A DNA stretch of 64,000 nucleotides from Rhodopseudomonas palustris (GTDB taxonomy: Bacteria > Pseudomonadota > Alphaproteobacteria > Rhizobiales > Xanthobacteraceae), in contig NZ_CP041387.1 of NCBI RefSeq assembly GCF_007005445.1, forward strand, positions 3,921,501 through 3,985,500, written 5' to 3'. Position numbers and translations under genes: made by a program. Numbering within the stretch: the stretch's first letter is position 1; each line of letters starts with the position of its first letter. Of this stretch, positions 30,274 to 40,234 are shown piece after piece. The notes beneath the pieces are model-generated. The model did not search any database, was not told the DNA's origin, and saw only the letters and a program-made list of their open reading frames with translations.

Positions 30274-31259
30274 GACACAGGGACCACGCGGAGCGGCCGG
30301 CCGAACTTCTCCGCAAGCCGGGCCTGGACGCCGGACAACGTCACCGACGAGAGCTGGCATCCGACGCAATTGCCGGTCAGCCGGACGTAGACGATGTTGC
30401 CGTCGAGGCTGACGAATTCGCAGTCGCCGCCATCGCGCTGCAGATGGGGGCGCAGCTCCTCGACCGCTTCGGCGATCAGCGCCTCCTGCGGCGGCGCATC
30501 GACCATCCCGGCCGGCGGAGTCGCCGGACGCGGCGGAGTTGCCTTCGCGATCGGGCGCAGATGCGCCGGCGTCGCCTTGGCGGCGAAGATATTGGCGGCC
30601 GGCGGCGGCGCACCATGCGGCTTCAATTCGGTGGCGCGCGGCGTCGCAGAGCCGATCCGGTAGGCGTCTTCGGCTGCGATCAGGCCGTCCTCGACCATTT
30701 CGGCGTTGACGCGCGCCAGCAGAGCCTCGATCTGCTTGAAGCAGGTGCTGCAACTGCCGGCGGCCTTGGTGTAGGCGGTGACGTCGTCGAGGCTGGTCAG
30801 CCGGTTGAAGCGGATGGTGCGCTCGATCATCATCTGGCCGACGCCGAGACACTTGCAGACCGGCGGCGCATCCGCCTCGGTCACTGCGGGTTTGCCGCGA
30901 TACGATCCGATCGCCTGCTGCAGGGCTTCGAAGTTCATCACCGCGCAGTACATCCGGTCGCGCGGCAGGCCGCCGAGGTAATCGGCGATCGTCGCGGCGC
31001 TGATGCCGCTGGCCTCGTCGATCGTCTTACCGGTGATCATATCGGTGAGCGCGGCAGAGGCGGCGATCGCCGAGCTGCAACCGAATGCCTGGAAGCGAGC
31101 CTGCGCGATCCGCCCGTCGTCGGGATCGACCTTCAACATCAGCTTGACGGCATCGCCCCAGCCGATGCTGCCGAACCGGCCGACCGCGTTGGCTTGCGGC
31201 AGCGGTCCTGCGTTCGCGGAAGTGGAGAAATGATGGTCGAATTTACCGAGGCTGAGCAT
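30270..31259 (-). CDS. nifU: NifU Fe-S scaffold protein (first scaffold cysteine replaced)
   Basis: A 329-aa three-domain scaffold. The IscU-like domain (about 1-125) keeps FGCSSAIA (C61) and YCAVM (C105), but the position of the first ligand, SxxCGDA in other NifU proteins, reads GSIGWGDA, so Cys is Trp34. The central domain binds a permanent 2Fe-2S cluster (CKCLG and CSTCF). After an Ala/Pro-rich linker, the C-terminal Nfu-type domain has GNCVGCQL. The start is 27 bp after hesB. Transient clusters may be built mainly on the C-terminal domain. Confidence 0.95.
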   Translation of the reverse strand: MLSLGKFDHHFSTSANAGPLPQANAVGRFGSIGWGDAVKLMLKVDPDDGRIAQARFQAFGCSSAIAASAALTDMITGKTIDEASGISAATIADYLGGLPRDRMYCAVMNFEALQQAIGSYRGKPAVTEADAPPVCKCLGVGQMMIERTIRFNRLTSLDDVTAYTKAAGSCSTCFKQIEALLARVNAEMVEDGLIAAEDAYRIGSATPRATELKPHGAPPPAANIFAAKATPAHLRPIAKATPPRPATPPAGMVDAPPQEALIAEAVEELRPHLQRDGGDCEFVSLDGNIVYVRLTGNCVGCQLSSVTLSGVQARLAEKFGRPLRVVPVS

Positions 31260-31286
31260 GGCACGCTCCTATGATTAGCGCTGCGC

Positions 31287-31607
31287 TTAGCCGAACGATT
31301 TGCCGCAACCACACTTGGTGCCGGCATTGGGATTGTCGAAGGTGAAGCCGGAACCCTCCAGGCTTTCGACGAAGTCGATGGTCATGCCGGACAGCAGCGG
31401 CTGCGAGTCCGGATCGATGAACACCTTGACGCCGCCGGCTTCGACCACCGCGTCGTCGACCCGCGGCTCGGCATCGAGCCCGATCAGATATTTGTACCCG
31501 GCGCAGCCGCCGGCCTCGACCATCACGCGAAGCCCGGCTTCGAGCTTGCCGGCGCGCGACATCGCAGCCTTCACGGCGGTCCCGGCTTGTTCGGTGAGAA
31601 TGATCAT
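31287..31607 (-). CDS. HesB/IscA-type Fe-S carrier, nif-associated
   Basis: A 106-aa A-type carrier with the three conserved cysteines: EAGGCAGYKY and KCGCGKSFG at the C-terminus. It probably carries iron or Fe-S clusters for nitrogenase maturation alongside NifU/NifS, whose genes follow after 27 bp. It is the first gene of its operon, preceded by a consensus -24/-12 promoter and NifA site. A second, more diverged copy is at 45171. Confidence 0.93.
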   Translation of the reverse strand: MIILTEQAGTAVKAAMSRAGKLEAGLRVMVEAGGCAGYKYLIGLDAEPRVDDAVVEAGGVKVFIDPDSQPLLSGMTIDFVESLEGSGFTFDNPNAGTKCGCGKSFG

Positions 31608-31643
31608 GGTCGGCCTCCATCTGTTGGGTCCGACATGAACAAG

Positions 31644-31659
31644 TGCAACCGCTGTGCCA
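31644..31659 (-). promoter_or_regulatory. RpoN -24/-12 promoter of hesB-nifUSVW
   Basis: On the minus strand TGGCACAGCGGTTGCA is a perfect TGGCAC-N5-TTGC element, with GG and GC 10 nt apart, 37 bp upstream of the hesB start. Confidence 0.9.
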
Positions 31660-31715
31660 GCACGGACACAAACAGCAAGCTACTGATTTCGTGCCAAATT
31701 ATCAGCACCCGACAA

Positions 31716-31731
31716 TGTCGGAGGTCCGACA
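31716..31731. promoter_or_regulatory. NifA upstream activating site for hesB-nifUSVW
   Basis: TGT-CGGAGGTCCG-ACA is an exact TGT-N10-ACA site, about 57 bp upstream of the -24 element. The flank also contains the palindrome CCGACAATGTCGG minus its first base, so two dyads overlap here. Confidence 0.85.
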
Positions 31732-31794
31732 TCGTCGTGAAGCCGACTGTTTCCGACAATGGATCGCAGCTATTCGCCTCAAGGCCGCGCGCAC

Positions 31795-31965
31795 CGCGCC
31801 CACTTCACCCGCCCTGGAGCGGGAGGGCCAGCACGCAGGCCGCGAAGCGAAGTGCGTGACGGGGTGGGGTGGGGTGAGCTGCAGGCACGGCGGATGAACT
31901 CTCCGTCACCCCACCCAGCTCGCTGCGCGAACGACCCTCACCCTCCAGGGGAGGGTGAAGAGCAG
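31795..31965. repeat. GC-rich dispersed repeat between nifQ and hesB
   Basis: The stretch contains a GCGAAGCGAAGTGCGTGACG segment, runs of GGGGT, and a CACCCTC/GAGGGTG stem with a 5-nt loop at 31939-31957. It resembles dispersed Rhizobiales repeats and is related in style to the repeat at 41632-41807. It holds no gene and lies just beyond the nifQ stop; the stem may help end the nifH operon transcript. Confidence 0.55.
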
Positions 31966-31975
31966 CGTCACTCCG

Positions 31976-32686
31976 TCAAGCCACGCCGGCCGCCCGGAGG
32001 TCGACCTCGCGCCGGCGGATCGCCATTCGGCTTTCGCCGGTCTCCTCGCCGAAGCACTCGGCGAAGTCGCCGCATTGCGAGCAGACCGGGGTGCTACACA
32101 TCACCATACCGTCATCTTCGCAGAGCTTGCGATAGAAGAACCGCTTCCAGCGCATGTTGCGGGTGTTGTCGCGAGCGAGCGGTTCGAAGTGCCGCATCAG
32201 CAGCCGGCTCAGCTCGGCGCGGCTGCGCAGACCGAGATCTTCCCAAAGATGCTCCGGCTGCATCGCCCGTCGCGCCACCATCGCGGCGAGCCAGCGCCCG
32301 ACCTCGCCGCCGGTCGAGCGATGCTTGAGCAAGAGGTCACGGACCATCGCGGCCTCCTCGTCCTGCTCGTGCTCGCCGATCGCCAGCACCGACAATAGCA
32401 CCGAGATGTGCGGAAAATACCCGACAATCAGCGCTGCGAAATCGTCGGCCGACAGACCGCTGGACTCGGTAATCGAGCCCGGCTCGGTAACCGCGACCGA
32501 CAGGATCGACGCCAGCACGTGACGATCGAACGCACGGTCGTCATCAATCTGCGCCTCCGCCGGCGTGCAGCCGGTCAGCGCCCGGTACACCACCGCCGGC
32601 GAGGACGCGAAGCTCGACGCCGTGACCCGCAGCGGCAGCGCCGCTGCCGTTGCGCCTGCCGCCTGAATTCCCGCCGCGCCGAGCAT
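31976..32686 (-). CDS. nifQ: NifQ molybdenum-processing protein
   Basis: A 236-aa protein with the diagnostic C-terminal motif C-x4-C-x2-C-x5-C (CSTPVCSQCGDFAEC). NifQ binds an Fe-S/Mo cluster and supplies molybdenum to NifEN/NifH for FeMo-co synthesis. The start ATG at 32686 follows an AAGGGAG ribosome-binding site; the frame is open further upstream but overlaps fdxB. It is the last gene of the nifH operon, 17 bp after fdxB. Confidence 0.93.
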   Translation of the reverse strand: MLGAAGIQAAGATAAALPLRVTASSFASSPAVVYRALTGCTPAEAQIDDDRAFDRHVLASILSVAVTEPGSITESSGLSADDFAALIVGYFPHISVLLSVLAIGEHEQDEEAAMVRDLLLKHRSTGGEVGRWLAAMVARRAMQPEHLWEDLGLRSRAELSRLLMRHFEPLARDNTRNMRWKRFFYRKLCEDDGMVMCSTPVCSQCGDFAECFGEETGESRMAIRRREVDLRAAGVA

Positions 32687-32703
32687 GTCCGTCGCTCCCT
32701 TGT

Positions 32704-33015
32704 TTAGAGCCCGAGTTCGCTGGCCTTGACGTGGGTCTGGCAAGCTTTCGGGCAGACCCGGACGCAAGCCGAGCAGCCGATGCAATTGCCGGCCGAGTCC
32801 AGCACCATCACCTTGCGGACGAATTCCTCGTCGTCATCGTCGTCGTCGAGCGAACACCCGACCAGTTCGCCGTCCTCGTTGACCCCCATCAGGTGCATCA
32901 CGTCGCGCGAGCACACCTTGTGGCAGCGGCCGCAGCCGATGCACTTCTTGTCGTCGATCGCGGTGAGATAAGTCGGTTCCCACGGCTGACCGTCGCGGGT
33001 GGAAAAGATCGCCAT
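32704..33015 (-). CDS. fdxB: FdxB-type ferredoxin III, nif-specific
   Basis: A 103-aa ferredoxin with two 4Fe-4S motifs: CIGCGRCHKVC (about 25-35) and CIGCSACVRVCPKAC (about 78-92). The clusters are separated by a long loop carrying a strongly acidic run (SLDDDDDDEEF) and an extra cysteine. FdxB supports FeMo-co biosynthesis electron transfer in other diazotrophs. The position between the DUF683 gene and nifQ is typical of alphaproteobacterial nif clusters. Confidence 0.93.
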   Translation of the reverse strand: MAIFSTRDGQPWEPTYLTAIDDKKCIGCGRCHKVCSRDVMHLMGVNEDGELVGCSLDDDDDDEEFVRKVMVLDSAGNCIGCSACVRVCPKACQTHVKASELGL

Positions 33016-33071
33016 TGCTTGCTCCTGCGCGCGGCTCGCCGCGCCGTTCGGGCTGAAGCAGTCGGCCGCGA

Positions 33072-33278
33072 TCAGGCGGCTTTCGCTTCCAGCTCCTTCA
33101 AGGCCTTCCGCGCGGCTTCAAGGGCCGCGTAGGCATCCTGGGTTTCCTGCGCCACCGTCATGATGGTCTGCCAGTTGATCGGCAGCTCCTCGGACAGGTC
33201 GTGCAGATTCATCTTCATCGTCGTCGCGCGGGCGGACAGTTTCTTGATCTCGGCCTTCAGCGTCTCGATGTCGGACAT
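33072..33278 (-). CDS. Small nif-associated coiled-coil protein (DUF683/CCE_0567 family)
   Basis: A 68-aa protein made of two helices: a Lys/Leu-rich first helix (LKAEIKKLSARATTMKMNL), a turn with DLSEELPINW, and an Ala/Glu/Lys-rich second helix. This matches the DUF683 family that follows nifX in many diazotrophs and forms small helical bundles. Function is unknown. It is 17 bp after the DUF269 gene and 56 bp before fdxB. Confidence 0.9.
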   Translation of the reverse strand: MSDIETLKAEIKKLSARATTMKMNLHDLSEELPINWQTIMTVAQETQDAYAALEAARKALKELEAKAA

Positions 33279-33295
33279 GCTGCGTTCGCTCCGGT

Positions 33296-33760
33296 TCAGA
33301 GATTGGCGACGTCGGGATATTTCAGGATCATCTGCACGCCCGCGGCGACCAGCTTGTCGCCTTCCTCGGCCAGCTTGCCGAGGTTGTCGAAGCCGAAGCG
33401 ATGGACGTCGCGCATGTGCTTGTTGATGACGATCAGCCGGCCGGCACTGAGGATCAGTCGGCCGAAGCCCTCGTGATGCATCTTCATCATCGGCGACACC
33501 ATGACCTTGGTCTCGCGTTCGATCGACAGAGCCACCGCGTTGTAGAACAGTTCGAGACGCCACAGCGTTTCCGGATCCGGATCGCCCATGATCGGGATCT
33601 CGCGGCGCTTGGCCTTGTCGACGATGAACGGCTCCAGCAGCTTGAGATCGGTCTTGCCCTCCCAGACACCGTGGGTGTCCTGGGCACGGAGCTGCTTGAC
33701 CAGTTCCTTGACGAACAGTGAGTCGAACGCGGTGTCGGGAGCAGTTGCGGCTTCGGTCAT
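33296..33760 (-). CDS. NifX-associated nitrogen fixation protein (DUF269)
   Basis: A 154-aa protein of the DUF269 family, almost always encoded next to nifX. Recognisable segments are [40 protein letters not shown] and [16 protein letters not shown]. It is thought to help FeMo-co maturation, but the reaction is unknown. The ATG at 33760 nearly abuts the nifX stop at 33762. Confidence 0.92.
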   Translation of the reverse strand: MTEAATAPDTAFDSLFVKELVKQLRAQDTHGVWEGKTDLKLLEPFIVDKAKRREIPIMGDPDPETLWRLELFYNAVALSIERETKVMVSPMMKMHHEGFGRLILSAGRLIVINKHMRDVHRFGFDNLGKLAEEGDKLVAAGVQMILKYPDVANL

Positions 33761-33761
33761 G

Positions 33762-34160
33762 TCAGGCCTCGTCGGCAAAATCGAAAGTGCGTTCTTCGCC
33801 CTTCATCAGCGCCTTGCGCAGCCACGGCGGCGGCACGCCGCGCAGCACGCCCTGCAGCTTGGTGATCAGGTCGGTGATCAGCTCCGGTTGCGCCAGCTTC
33901 AGCGGATGGACCTGGGCGGCGACGACGCGGGCCGCGCCGGAGCCGCCGATCGCCGTGCAGTACATGATGGCGCAATCGCGGATTGCATCGATCTTGGCGA
34001 CCAGCTTGTCCTCGTTGCCGTCTTCCTTTTCCTCGGCGAACTGCACCGCTTCGACGAAGCGATAATCGTCGGCGGTGACTTCGTAGATCGCGATGTTCCG
34101 GGCCCAGCCGAAATGCGCATCGACGCGCGCAAGATCCTGGGTGGCGAAGGCGACTTTCAT
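33762..34160 (-). CDS. nifX: NifX cofactor-binding protein
   Basis: A 132-aa single-domain member of the NifX/NifY/NafY cofactor-binding fold. It begins [20 protein letters not shown], with the conserved HFG element, and contains [18 protein letters not shown]. NifX shuttles NifB-co or VK-cluster between NifB and NifEN. The start ATG at 34160 is the family N-terminus. It lies 55 bp after nifN in the nifHDKENX operon. Confidence 0.94.
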   Translation of the reverse strand: MKVAFATQDLARVDAHFGWARNIAIYEVTADDYRFVEAVQFAEEKEDGNEDKLVAKIDAIRDCAIMYCTAIGGSGAARVVAAQVHPLKLAQPELITDLITKLQGVLRGVPPPWLRKALMKGEERTFDFADEA

Positions 34161-34215
34161 GCCGGTTCTCCTGGGTTGTACATCGGCGCTCTCCTTCGCT
34201 TGACCATCGTCGTTG

Positions 34216-35589
34216 CTAATGAGCCGTAGACGGCGCATCGGTCTGATCTGGACGAGCAGAGGCACTCCGCCAGCTATTCACGTCCGGCTCCTTGATGTTG
34301 GCGATGAACAGGTTGCCGATATTGAAGATCAGATCGCGGGTGCCGCGATAGCCGACCACGACCTGATGCGCGGCGCCGAGCCGGTCGAACATCGGCAGGC
34401 CCATCCGGAACAGCGGCACGCCGAGCCGTTCCGCGGCCTGGCGGCCGTGCGAATGCGTCACCAGCAGGTCGCAGTCCTCGGCGCGGCGTTCGAGATCTTC
34501 GAGGTCGCCGATCAGCACCTCATCGGCCGGCACCTGAGCCAGGATCGGCGACGTGGTGGTCGTCACAGCGGCGCTGACGGTGCAGCCCATGTCGGCGAGC
34601 CAGCCGCCGATATTCAGCAGCATGTCCGGCTCGGCGCCGACCGCGATGTTCTTGCCGCCGAAATAGAAGTGACCATCGAGCATGGCGTCGACGAGCTGGC
34701 TACGCTGCCGGCGATACTTCGGCGGCACCGGACGGCCGCTGATCTTCGCCAGTGTCGCCATCAGCTCATCGGCGGCGGCAAGCCCTGTGACCCGCGATAG
34801 CAGCGTGAACGGCACGCCGGCCTTGGCTTCGAGCGCGACCGCGGCCTTGCGCATCTGCTCGCCGAGCGCCAGCGTGTAGCCAGCGGAGCCCATCGCGGCG
34901 ACTTCGACAACCGAAACGCCACCATGGGTGGTCGGAGTGAAGTCGTCCGGCACGTGTCCGTCGAGCGAGCCGGAAATGTCCGGCAGGAAGGTCGGCGTCA
35001 GGCCGAACGCCTCGATGATGTCACGCAGCTCATCGATGTCGCCCGGCGTCAGATGGCTTCCGGCCAACACGTTGATCCTGGCGGCATCCCGCGCGGCGCC
35101 TTCGGCCGGCACTTCGACCAGGGTCTCGACGATCCGCGTCACCGTCGCCGCGAAGCCGTCTTCGAACGCGCCTTTAAAGTCGGGCGTCGACACCGGCACC
35201 AACGCGACATTGGCCAGCTCCGGGTGATTGGCCCGCACTATCTTGATGTAGCCGTCGAGATCGTCGCCTTTGATTTCGGTGACGCCCGTGGTGCAGATCC
35301 CGATCACGTCGGGCTTGGTGCGAGAGGCGATATTGATGATCGCCTGCTCGACGTTCTCTAAGCCGCCGAGCACGGTCGCGACTTCGCTCATCGCGGTGGT
35401 CTGCAGCGGGATCTGTTCGCGAAAGTGCCGGACGAACAGCACCAGGCCGAACGAGGTGCAACCCTGGGAGCCGTGCAGCAGCGGCATGCAGTTGCGCAGA
35501 CCCATGAAGGCCAACGCGGCGCCGAGCGGCTGACTCATCCGCAGCGGATTGACAGTGCAGGATTTGGTCGAGGTGACGATCTGTGCCAT
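34216..35589 (-). CDS. nifN: NifN, FeMo-co scaffold subunit
   Basis: A 457-aa homologue of NifK that pairs with NifE to mature NifB-co into FeMo-co. It starts MAQIVTSTKSCTVNPLRMSQ, and the conserved cysteine in LLHGSQGCTSFGLV aligns with a P-cluster-type ligand region. Other nitrogenase-component landmarks, such as IGICTTGVTEIKGDDL, are present. It is 10 bp after nifE. Length is normal. Confidence 0.95.
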   Translation of the reverse strand: MAQIVTSTKSCTVNPLRMSQPLGAALAFMGLRNCMPLLHGSQGCTSFGLVLFVRHFREQIPLQTTAMSEVATVLGGLENVEQAIINIASRTKPDVIGICTTGVTEIKGDDLDGYIKIVRANHPELANVALVPVSTPDFKGAFEDGFAATVTRIVETLVEVPAEGAARDAARINVLAGSHLTPGDIDELRDIIEAFGLTPTFLPDISGSLDGHVPDDFTPTTHGGVSVVEVAAMGSAGYTLALGEQMRKAAVALEAKAGVPFTLLSRVTGLAAADELMATLAKISGRPVPPKYRRQRSQLVDAMLDGHFYFGGKNIAVGAEPDMLLNIGGWLADMGCTVSAAVTTTTSPILAQVPADEVLIGDLEDLERRAEDCDLLVTHSHGRQAAERLGVPLFRMGLPMFDRLGAAHQVVVGYRGTRDLIFNIGNLFIANIKEPDVNSWRSASARPDQTDAPSTAH

Positions 35590-35599
35590 CGCAGCCTCC

Positions 35600-37063
35600 T
35601 CACGCCACCTGGGCCGAGCGTCCGAAGATCGCGCGCTGGCGATCGTCGGCAGCGTTGGCGGCATCGGCGCGCTGTTCCCAGGTCACCTCGTCCCACGGCG
35701 GGGCGCTGCGGACCTGCGCCCAGATCGGATTGGACAGCGACTTATCGATCTGCCGGACCATCTCGACGATGCCGACATAGCCGCAATACGCATAGGTGCG
35801 CTCCTGGTTGATATCCATCCAGGGCATCCGCGCCTTCAGCGCGACGAATTGCGAGCGGCCGCCCGACAACATGATGTCGGCCTGCGCTTCTTTCAGCATC
35901 TTGTACATCTCGCGCGGGCGCAGATCGTCGATCTGGTGGACGTCCGGGCTCATCTCCTTGAGCCGCGCCTTGTCTTCCTTGGTCGACTTCTTGACGCTGG
36001 TGCCGACGATGGTCAGCCCGGCCTCCTGCAGCGCCGCCACCACCGACCAGGATTTCACGCCCCCGGTGATCAACAGCACCTTCTTGCCTTCGAGCCGCGG
36101 CGTATAGGCCTTGATCGCCGCCCAGGCCCTCGCCTCTTCGCGCGTGATCAGCGCCTCGACGCGCGCCATCAGTTCCGGATCGGCGCCGCGGGCGATCAGC
36201 AGCCGCGCGATCTGGCGCAGCGATTCCGAGGTGTCGCTGATGCCGTAGAAAGATCCTTCGAAATACGGGATGCCGTAGCGCTCTTCCATTTTGCGCGCGA
36301 CGTTGATCATCGCGGTCGAGCACACCATCATGGCGGCGCGGGCGCGGTGCGACTGCGCGACTTCGTGGTAGCGCGCATCACCCGCCAGACAGGACAGGAT
36401 GCGGATGCCGAGCTCGTCGAGCAGCGGCTTGACCTGCCAGAGCTCGCCGGCGACGTTGTATTCGCCGATGATGTTGATGTCGTAGGGGGTCGTGAACTCC
36501 GGCTCCTGGGTGCCGATCACGTAATCCAGCATCGCCTCGCCGGCGAGCTTGTTGCCGAGGTTCTTCGGGCCGACGAAGCCGGGCGAGATGATCGGAATGC
36601 AGGGCTTGCCGAACTTCTCGGCCGCCACCTTGCAGACGGCGACGATATCGTCGCCCATCATCGCCGGCACGCAGGTCTGATACACGAACACCGCGGGCGG
36701 GTCGTACTTCTCGATGATTTCCTTGATCGACCGGAACAGCCGCTTCTCGCCGCCGAAAATGACGTCGTTCTCGCCCATGTCGGTGGTGAAGCCGGTGCGG
36801 TACAGCTTCGAGCCCGACGACTTGGTGCCGCGATTGTCCCAGGAAGAACCTTCGCAGGCGATCGGGCCGTGCACCAAGTGGGCGACGTCGACGATCGGCT
36901 GCAGCGCGATCTTGGCCCCGTCGAAGGCGCAACCACCGGCTGCGCCCCCCGGCTGCAGCGGTTTGCTGCAGCCCTTCTTGCGTTGCTTGTCGGACTTGGC
37001 CTGATTGGCCGCACAGCCGGGCTCGTTGAAGACGTCTTGAATCTTGTCTGCGAGGCGGCTCAT
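35600..37063 (-). CDS. nifE: NifE, FeMo-co scaffold subunit
   Basis: A 487-aa homologue of NifD forming the NifEN scaffold. The N-terminus has clustered cysteines ([21 protein letters not shown]) and the conserved [15 protein letters not shown] region. Further landmarks are [17 protein letters not shown] and the C-terminal segment [13 protein letters not shown]. It is 38 bp after nifK with no promoter of its own visible, so it is read from the nifH promoter. Confidence 0.95.
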   Translation of the reverse strand: MSRLADKIQDVFNEPGCAANQAKSDKQRKKGCSKPLQPGGAAGGCAFDGAKIALQPIVDVAHLVHGPIACEGSSWDNRGTKSSGSKLYRTGFTTDMGENDVIFGGEKRLFRSIKEIIEKYDPPAVFVYQTCVPAMMGDDIVAVCKVAAEKFGKPCIPIISPGFVGPKNLGNKLAGEAMLDYVIGTQEPEFTTPYDINIIGEYNVAGELWQVKPLLDELGIRILSCLAGDARYHEVAQSHRARAAMMVCSTAMINVARKMEERYGIPYFEGSFYGISDTSESLRQIARLLIARGADPELMARVEALITREEARAWAAIKAYTPRLEGKKVLLITGGVKSWSVVAALQEAGLTIVGTSVKKSTKEDKARLKEMSPDVHQIDDLRPREMYKMLKEAQADIMLSGGRSQFVALKARMPWMDINQERTYAYCGYVGIVEMVRQIDKSLSNPIWAQVRSAPPWDEVTWEQRADAANAADDRQRAIFGRSAQVA

Positions 37064-37101
37064 GCGGCGCTCCTGTAATCAGGTTCTCCGAGACTGCGGC
37101 A

Positions 37102-38661
37102 TCAGCGGATGATGTCGAAGCTGATGTCGTTCTTGCCGGCCACGTTGCTCGACTTGTCCATTTCGTCGAAGATCTTGTCGAGGATCTTGACCAGGACGTT
37201 CATCGAACCCTGATAGCCCCACACCGGCGACCGGTGGTGGTGATGGCGATCGAACACCGGGAAGCCGAGGCGGATCAGCGGAGTGCCGGTGTCGCGCTCG
37301 AGATACTTTCCGTAGGTATTGCCGATCATGAAGTCGACCGGTTCGGTGAACAGCAGCGACCGCAGGTGCCACAGATCCTTGCCGGCGTAGACCTTGCAAC
37401 CGGCGCCGAACGGCGACGAGTCGAGCAGCGCCTGCACCTTGGCTTCCCAGGCCTTATTGCCGTTGGTCGCCAGGATGTGGACCGGCTCACCGCCGAGTTC
37501 GAGGATGAATTCGGCAAGGCCGTAGCACATGTCCGGATCGCCGTAGATCGCGAACTTCTTGCCGTGGATGTGGGCCGAGGAGTCGCCGATCGCGTCGACC
37601 AGCCGGCCGCGCTCCTTGGTCAGCGCTTCCGGGATCGCCTTGCCGGTGATCCGCGACACCGCCTGCAGGAAGCGGTCGGTGCCGGCAATACCGACGGGGT
37701 GGTTGAACGCGACCACTTCCTGGCCGTGATCGGCAATCGTCGCCAGGGTCTTTTCGGTGCAGAACTCCTGCATCGAAATCGTCGCCTTGGCGTGGATGGC
37801 GTTGGCGGCCTGTTCCAGCGTGGTGCCGCCATCGTACATCCGGAACTCACCGTCGGCCGGAGTATCCCAGACGTCGCTGTTGTCGCCGAAGATGGTGTAG
37901 TCGACGCCCATCAGCTCGAAGATCCGCTTGATCTCGCGCAGATTGCCGACGGTGTAGCCGTCGAACCCGCCGAAGAAATTGATCGATTCGTTCGGCTTGC
38001 GCTCGAGCTTGTCGACAGTGCCCGACTTGCCGTCCCAGAAGTGCTCGACGATGCCCTTCATGGTGTTGTCGTAGCCGGTGATGTGGCTGCCGACGAACGC
38101 CGGGGTGTGGGCGTAGGTGACGTCGAACTCCAGCGGGACTGAGCCCTTCTCCTTGGCGTTCTTGATGAACGCGTTGAGGTCGTCGCCGATCACCTCGGCC
38201 ATGCAGGTGGTCGAGACGGCGATCATCTTCGGCTTGTACAGCGCATAGGCGTTGGCCAGACCGTCGATCATGTTGTTGAGACCGCCGAACACCGCGGCGT
38301 CTTCGGTCATCGACGAGGAGACGCACGAGGTCGGCTCCTTGAAGTGACGCGTGAAGTGGCTGCGATAATAGGCGACGCAGCCTTGCGAGCCGTGCACGAA
38401 CGGCAGCGTCTTCTCGAACCCGACCGCCGCGAACACAGCGCCAAGCGGCTGGCAGGCCTTGGCCGGATTGATGACGAGAGCTTCGCGGGCGAAATTCTTG
38501 TCCTGGTACTCCTTGGTCTTGGTCCAGTCCGCGACGCGCGCGACCTCGGCATCGCCAACATAGTTCTCGAAATTCTTCCGCTTGTTCTCCATCAACTCTT
38601 CGTACTGGGGCTCACGGAAGAGTTCGAAGTGATCGCGGATCTTCTCTGCGGTCTCGGTCAT
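37102..38661 (-). CDS. nifK: NifK, MoFe protein beta subunit
   Basis: A 519-aa beta subunit of dinitrogenase. The P-cluster cysteines are C70 (PAKACQPLG), C95 ([10 protein letters not shown]) and C153 ([12 protein letters not shown]), with Ser near 189-190 of the family region also present. With NifD it forms the alpha2beta2 enzyme that reduces N2. It is the third gene of the nifHDK block, 73 bp after nifD, with a stem-loop in that gap. Confidence 0.97.
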   Translation of the reverse strand: MTETAEKIRDHFELFREPQYEELMENKRKNFENYVGDAEVARVADWTKTKEYQDKNFAREALVINPAKACQPLGAVFAAVGFEKTLPFVHGSQGCVAYYRSHFTRHFKEPTSCVSSSMTEDAAVFGGLNNMIDGLANAYALYKPKMIAVSTTCMAEVIGDDLNAFIKNAKEKGSVPLEFDVTYAHTPAFVGSHITGYDNTMKGIVEHFWDGKSGTVDKLERKPNESINFFGGFDGYTVGNLREIKRIFELMGVDYTIFGDNSDVWDTPADGEFRMYDGGTTLEQAANAIHAKATISMQEFCTEKTLATIADHGQEVVAFNHPVGIAGTDRFLQAVSRITGKAIPEALTKERGRLVDAIGDSSAHIHGKKFAIYGDPDMCYGLAEFILELGGEPVHILATNGNKAWEAKVQALLDSSPFGAGCKVYAGKDLWHLRSLLFTEPVDFMIGNTYGKYLERDTGTPLIRLGFPVFDRHHHHRSPVWGYQGSMNVLVKILDKIFDEMDKSSNVAGKNDISFDIIR

Positions 38662-38696
38662 GGTGGTGTCTTTCCCAAGAATTCGGTGACGCGGCG

Positions 38697-38719
38697 CTTC
38701 CGGCGGCTGGCGCCGGAAG
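38697..38719 (-). other. Stem-loop between nifD and nifK
   Basis: CTTCCGGC and GCCGGAAG form an 8-bp perfect stem with a 7-nt loop in the 73-bp nifD-nifK gap. No T-tract follows, so it is more likely a transcript processing or stability element than a terminator. Confidence 0.5.
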
Positions 38720-38734
38720 GCCGGATGTGAAGTT

Positions 38735-40198
38735 TCAGCTCCAAGGCGCCTTGGTCAGTTTCCAGACCGGGGCATTGATCGCGATGTCCATGTCGCGGGC
38801 GAAGATGCCGAACCCGTCGTAGCCGTGATAGGGGCCCGAATAGTCCCAGGAATGCATCTGGCGGAACGGAACGCCCATCTTCTGGAAGATGTACTTTTCC
38901 TTGACGCCGGATCCGACCAGGTCGGGACGCATTTTCTCGACGAACTTCTCGAATTCGTAGCCGGTGACGTCGTCGTAGATCAGCGTACCGTCCTTCACGT
39001 AATGGGTGGTGCGCTGATAGTCGTCGTTGTGGGCGAATTCGTAGCCGGTGCCGACCACTTCCATGCCGAGGTCTTCGTAGGCGCCGATGACGTGGCGCGG
39101 GCGCAGGCCGCCGACATAGAGCATCACCTTCTTGCCTTCGAGGCGCGGGCGATACTTGGCGATCACCGCCTCCATCTGCGGCTTGTACTTGGCGATGACG
39201 CGCTCGGCGCCTTCCTTGATCTTGTCGTCGAACTTCGACGCGATCTCGCGCAAGCTCGCCTCGATCTTGGACGGGCCGAAGAAGTTGTATTCCACCCACG
39301 GAATCCCGAACTTCTCTTCCATGTGCCGCGTGATGTAGTTCATCGAGCGGTAGCAGTGCAGGATGTTCAGCTTCGCCTTCGGGGTATTCTCCAGCTCGGC
39401 GATGGTGCCGTCGCCGGACCACTGCGCGATCACGCGGAGGCCCATTTCTTCGAGCAGGATGCGCGAGGCCCAGGCGTCGCCGCCGATGTTGTAGTCGCCG
39501 ATGATCGCGACGTCGTAGGGGGTCGATTCGAACCCGGCGTTCTTCTCGCCGGCCTTGTCGAACACCCAGTCACGGATCACGTCGTTGGCGATGTGGTGGC
39601 CGAGCGACTGCGACACGCCGCGGAAGCCTTCGCAGCGCACCGGGATGATCGGCTTGCCGTCGTACTGCTTCGACTTGGCCTTCGAGACGGCCTCGATGTC
39701 GTCACCGATCAGGCCGATCGGGCATTCCGACTGCACCGAGATGCCCTTGGACAGCGGGAACAGCTCCTGGATCTCGTCGATGATCTTGCCGAGCTTCTTG
39801 TCGCCCCCGAAGACGATGTCCTTCTCCTGGAAGTCGGAGGTGAACTGCATCGTGCCGAAGGTGTCGACGCCGGTGGTGCCCTTGTAATAGTTGCGGCGCG
39901 AGCCCCACGAATACTGGCCGCAGCCGACCGGGCCGTGGCTGATGTGGACCATGTCCTTGATCGGGCCCCACACCACGCCCTTCGAGCCGGCGTAGGCGCA
40001 ACCGCGGATCGTCATCACGCCCGGGATCGACTTGATGTTGGACTTGACCGAGCACTCCGCCTTTTCGGCGTCGTAGGTGTTGAGATGCTTGGCGCGACGC
40101 TTGGCCGACTTGTCCGGATAGGCCTCCAGGACTTCGCCGATCAGCTTCTTGTTACGTTCCTTGATGTCCGCGGGGGATTCTGCAACTGCGGTGCTCAT
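38735..40198 (-). CDS. nifD: NifD, MoFe protein alpha subunit
   Basis: A 487-aa alpha subunit of dinitrogenase. P-cluster ligands are C67 (IRGCAYAG), C93 (VGCGQYSWG) and C159 ([11 protein letters not shown]). FeMo-co ligands are C282 ([10 protein letters not shown]) and H449 ([11 protein letters not shown]). All key residues are intact, so this is a functional Mo-type enzyme rather than a V- or Fe-only form. It lies 71 bp after nifH, with a strong stem-loop between them. Confidence 0.97.
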   Translation of the reverse strand: MSTAVAESPADIKERNKKLIGEVLEAYPDKSAKRRAKHLNTYDAEKAECSVKSNIKSIPGVMTIRGCAYAGSKGVVWGPIKDMVHISHGPVGCGQYSWGSRRNYYKGTTGVDTFGTMQFTSDFQEKDIVFGGDKKLGKIIDEIQELFPLSKGISVQSECPIGLIGDDIEAVSKAKSKQYDGKPIIPVRCEGFRGVSQSLGHHIANDVIRDWVFDKAGEKNAGFESTPYDVAIIGDYNIGGDAWASRILLEEMGLRVIAQWSGDGTIAELENTPKAKLNILHCYRSMNYITRHMEEKFGIPWVEYNFFGPSKIEASLREIASKFDDKIKEGAERVIAKYKPQMEAVIAKYRPRLEGKKVMLYVGGLRPRHVIGAYEDLGMEVVGTGYEFAHNDDYQRTTHYVKDGTLIYDDVTGYEFEKFVEKMRPDLVGSGVKEKYIFQKMGVPFRQMHSWDYSGPYHGYDGFGIFARDMDIAINAPVWKLTKAPWS

Positions 40199-40234
40199 CG
40201 AATGTTCCTCGTGTCTCTGGGCCGCCGGGGGAGC

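Noticed and set aside
31689..31712. A second TGGCAC on the minus strand near hesB
   Set aside because: The following GC is about 17 nt from GG instead of 10, so it cannot be an RpoN core promoter. The element at 31644-31659 fits exactly.
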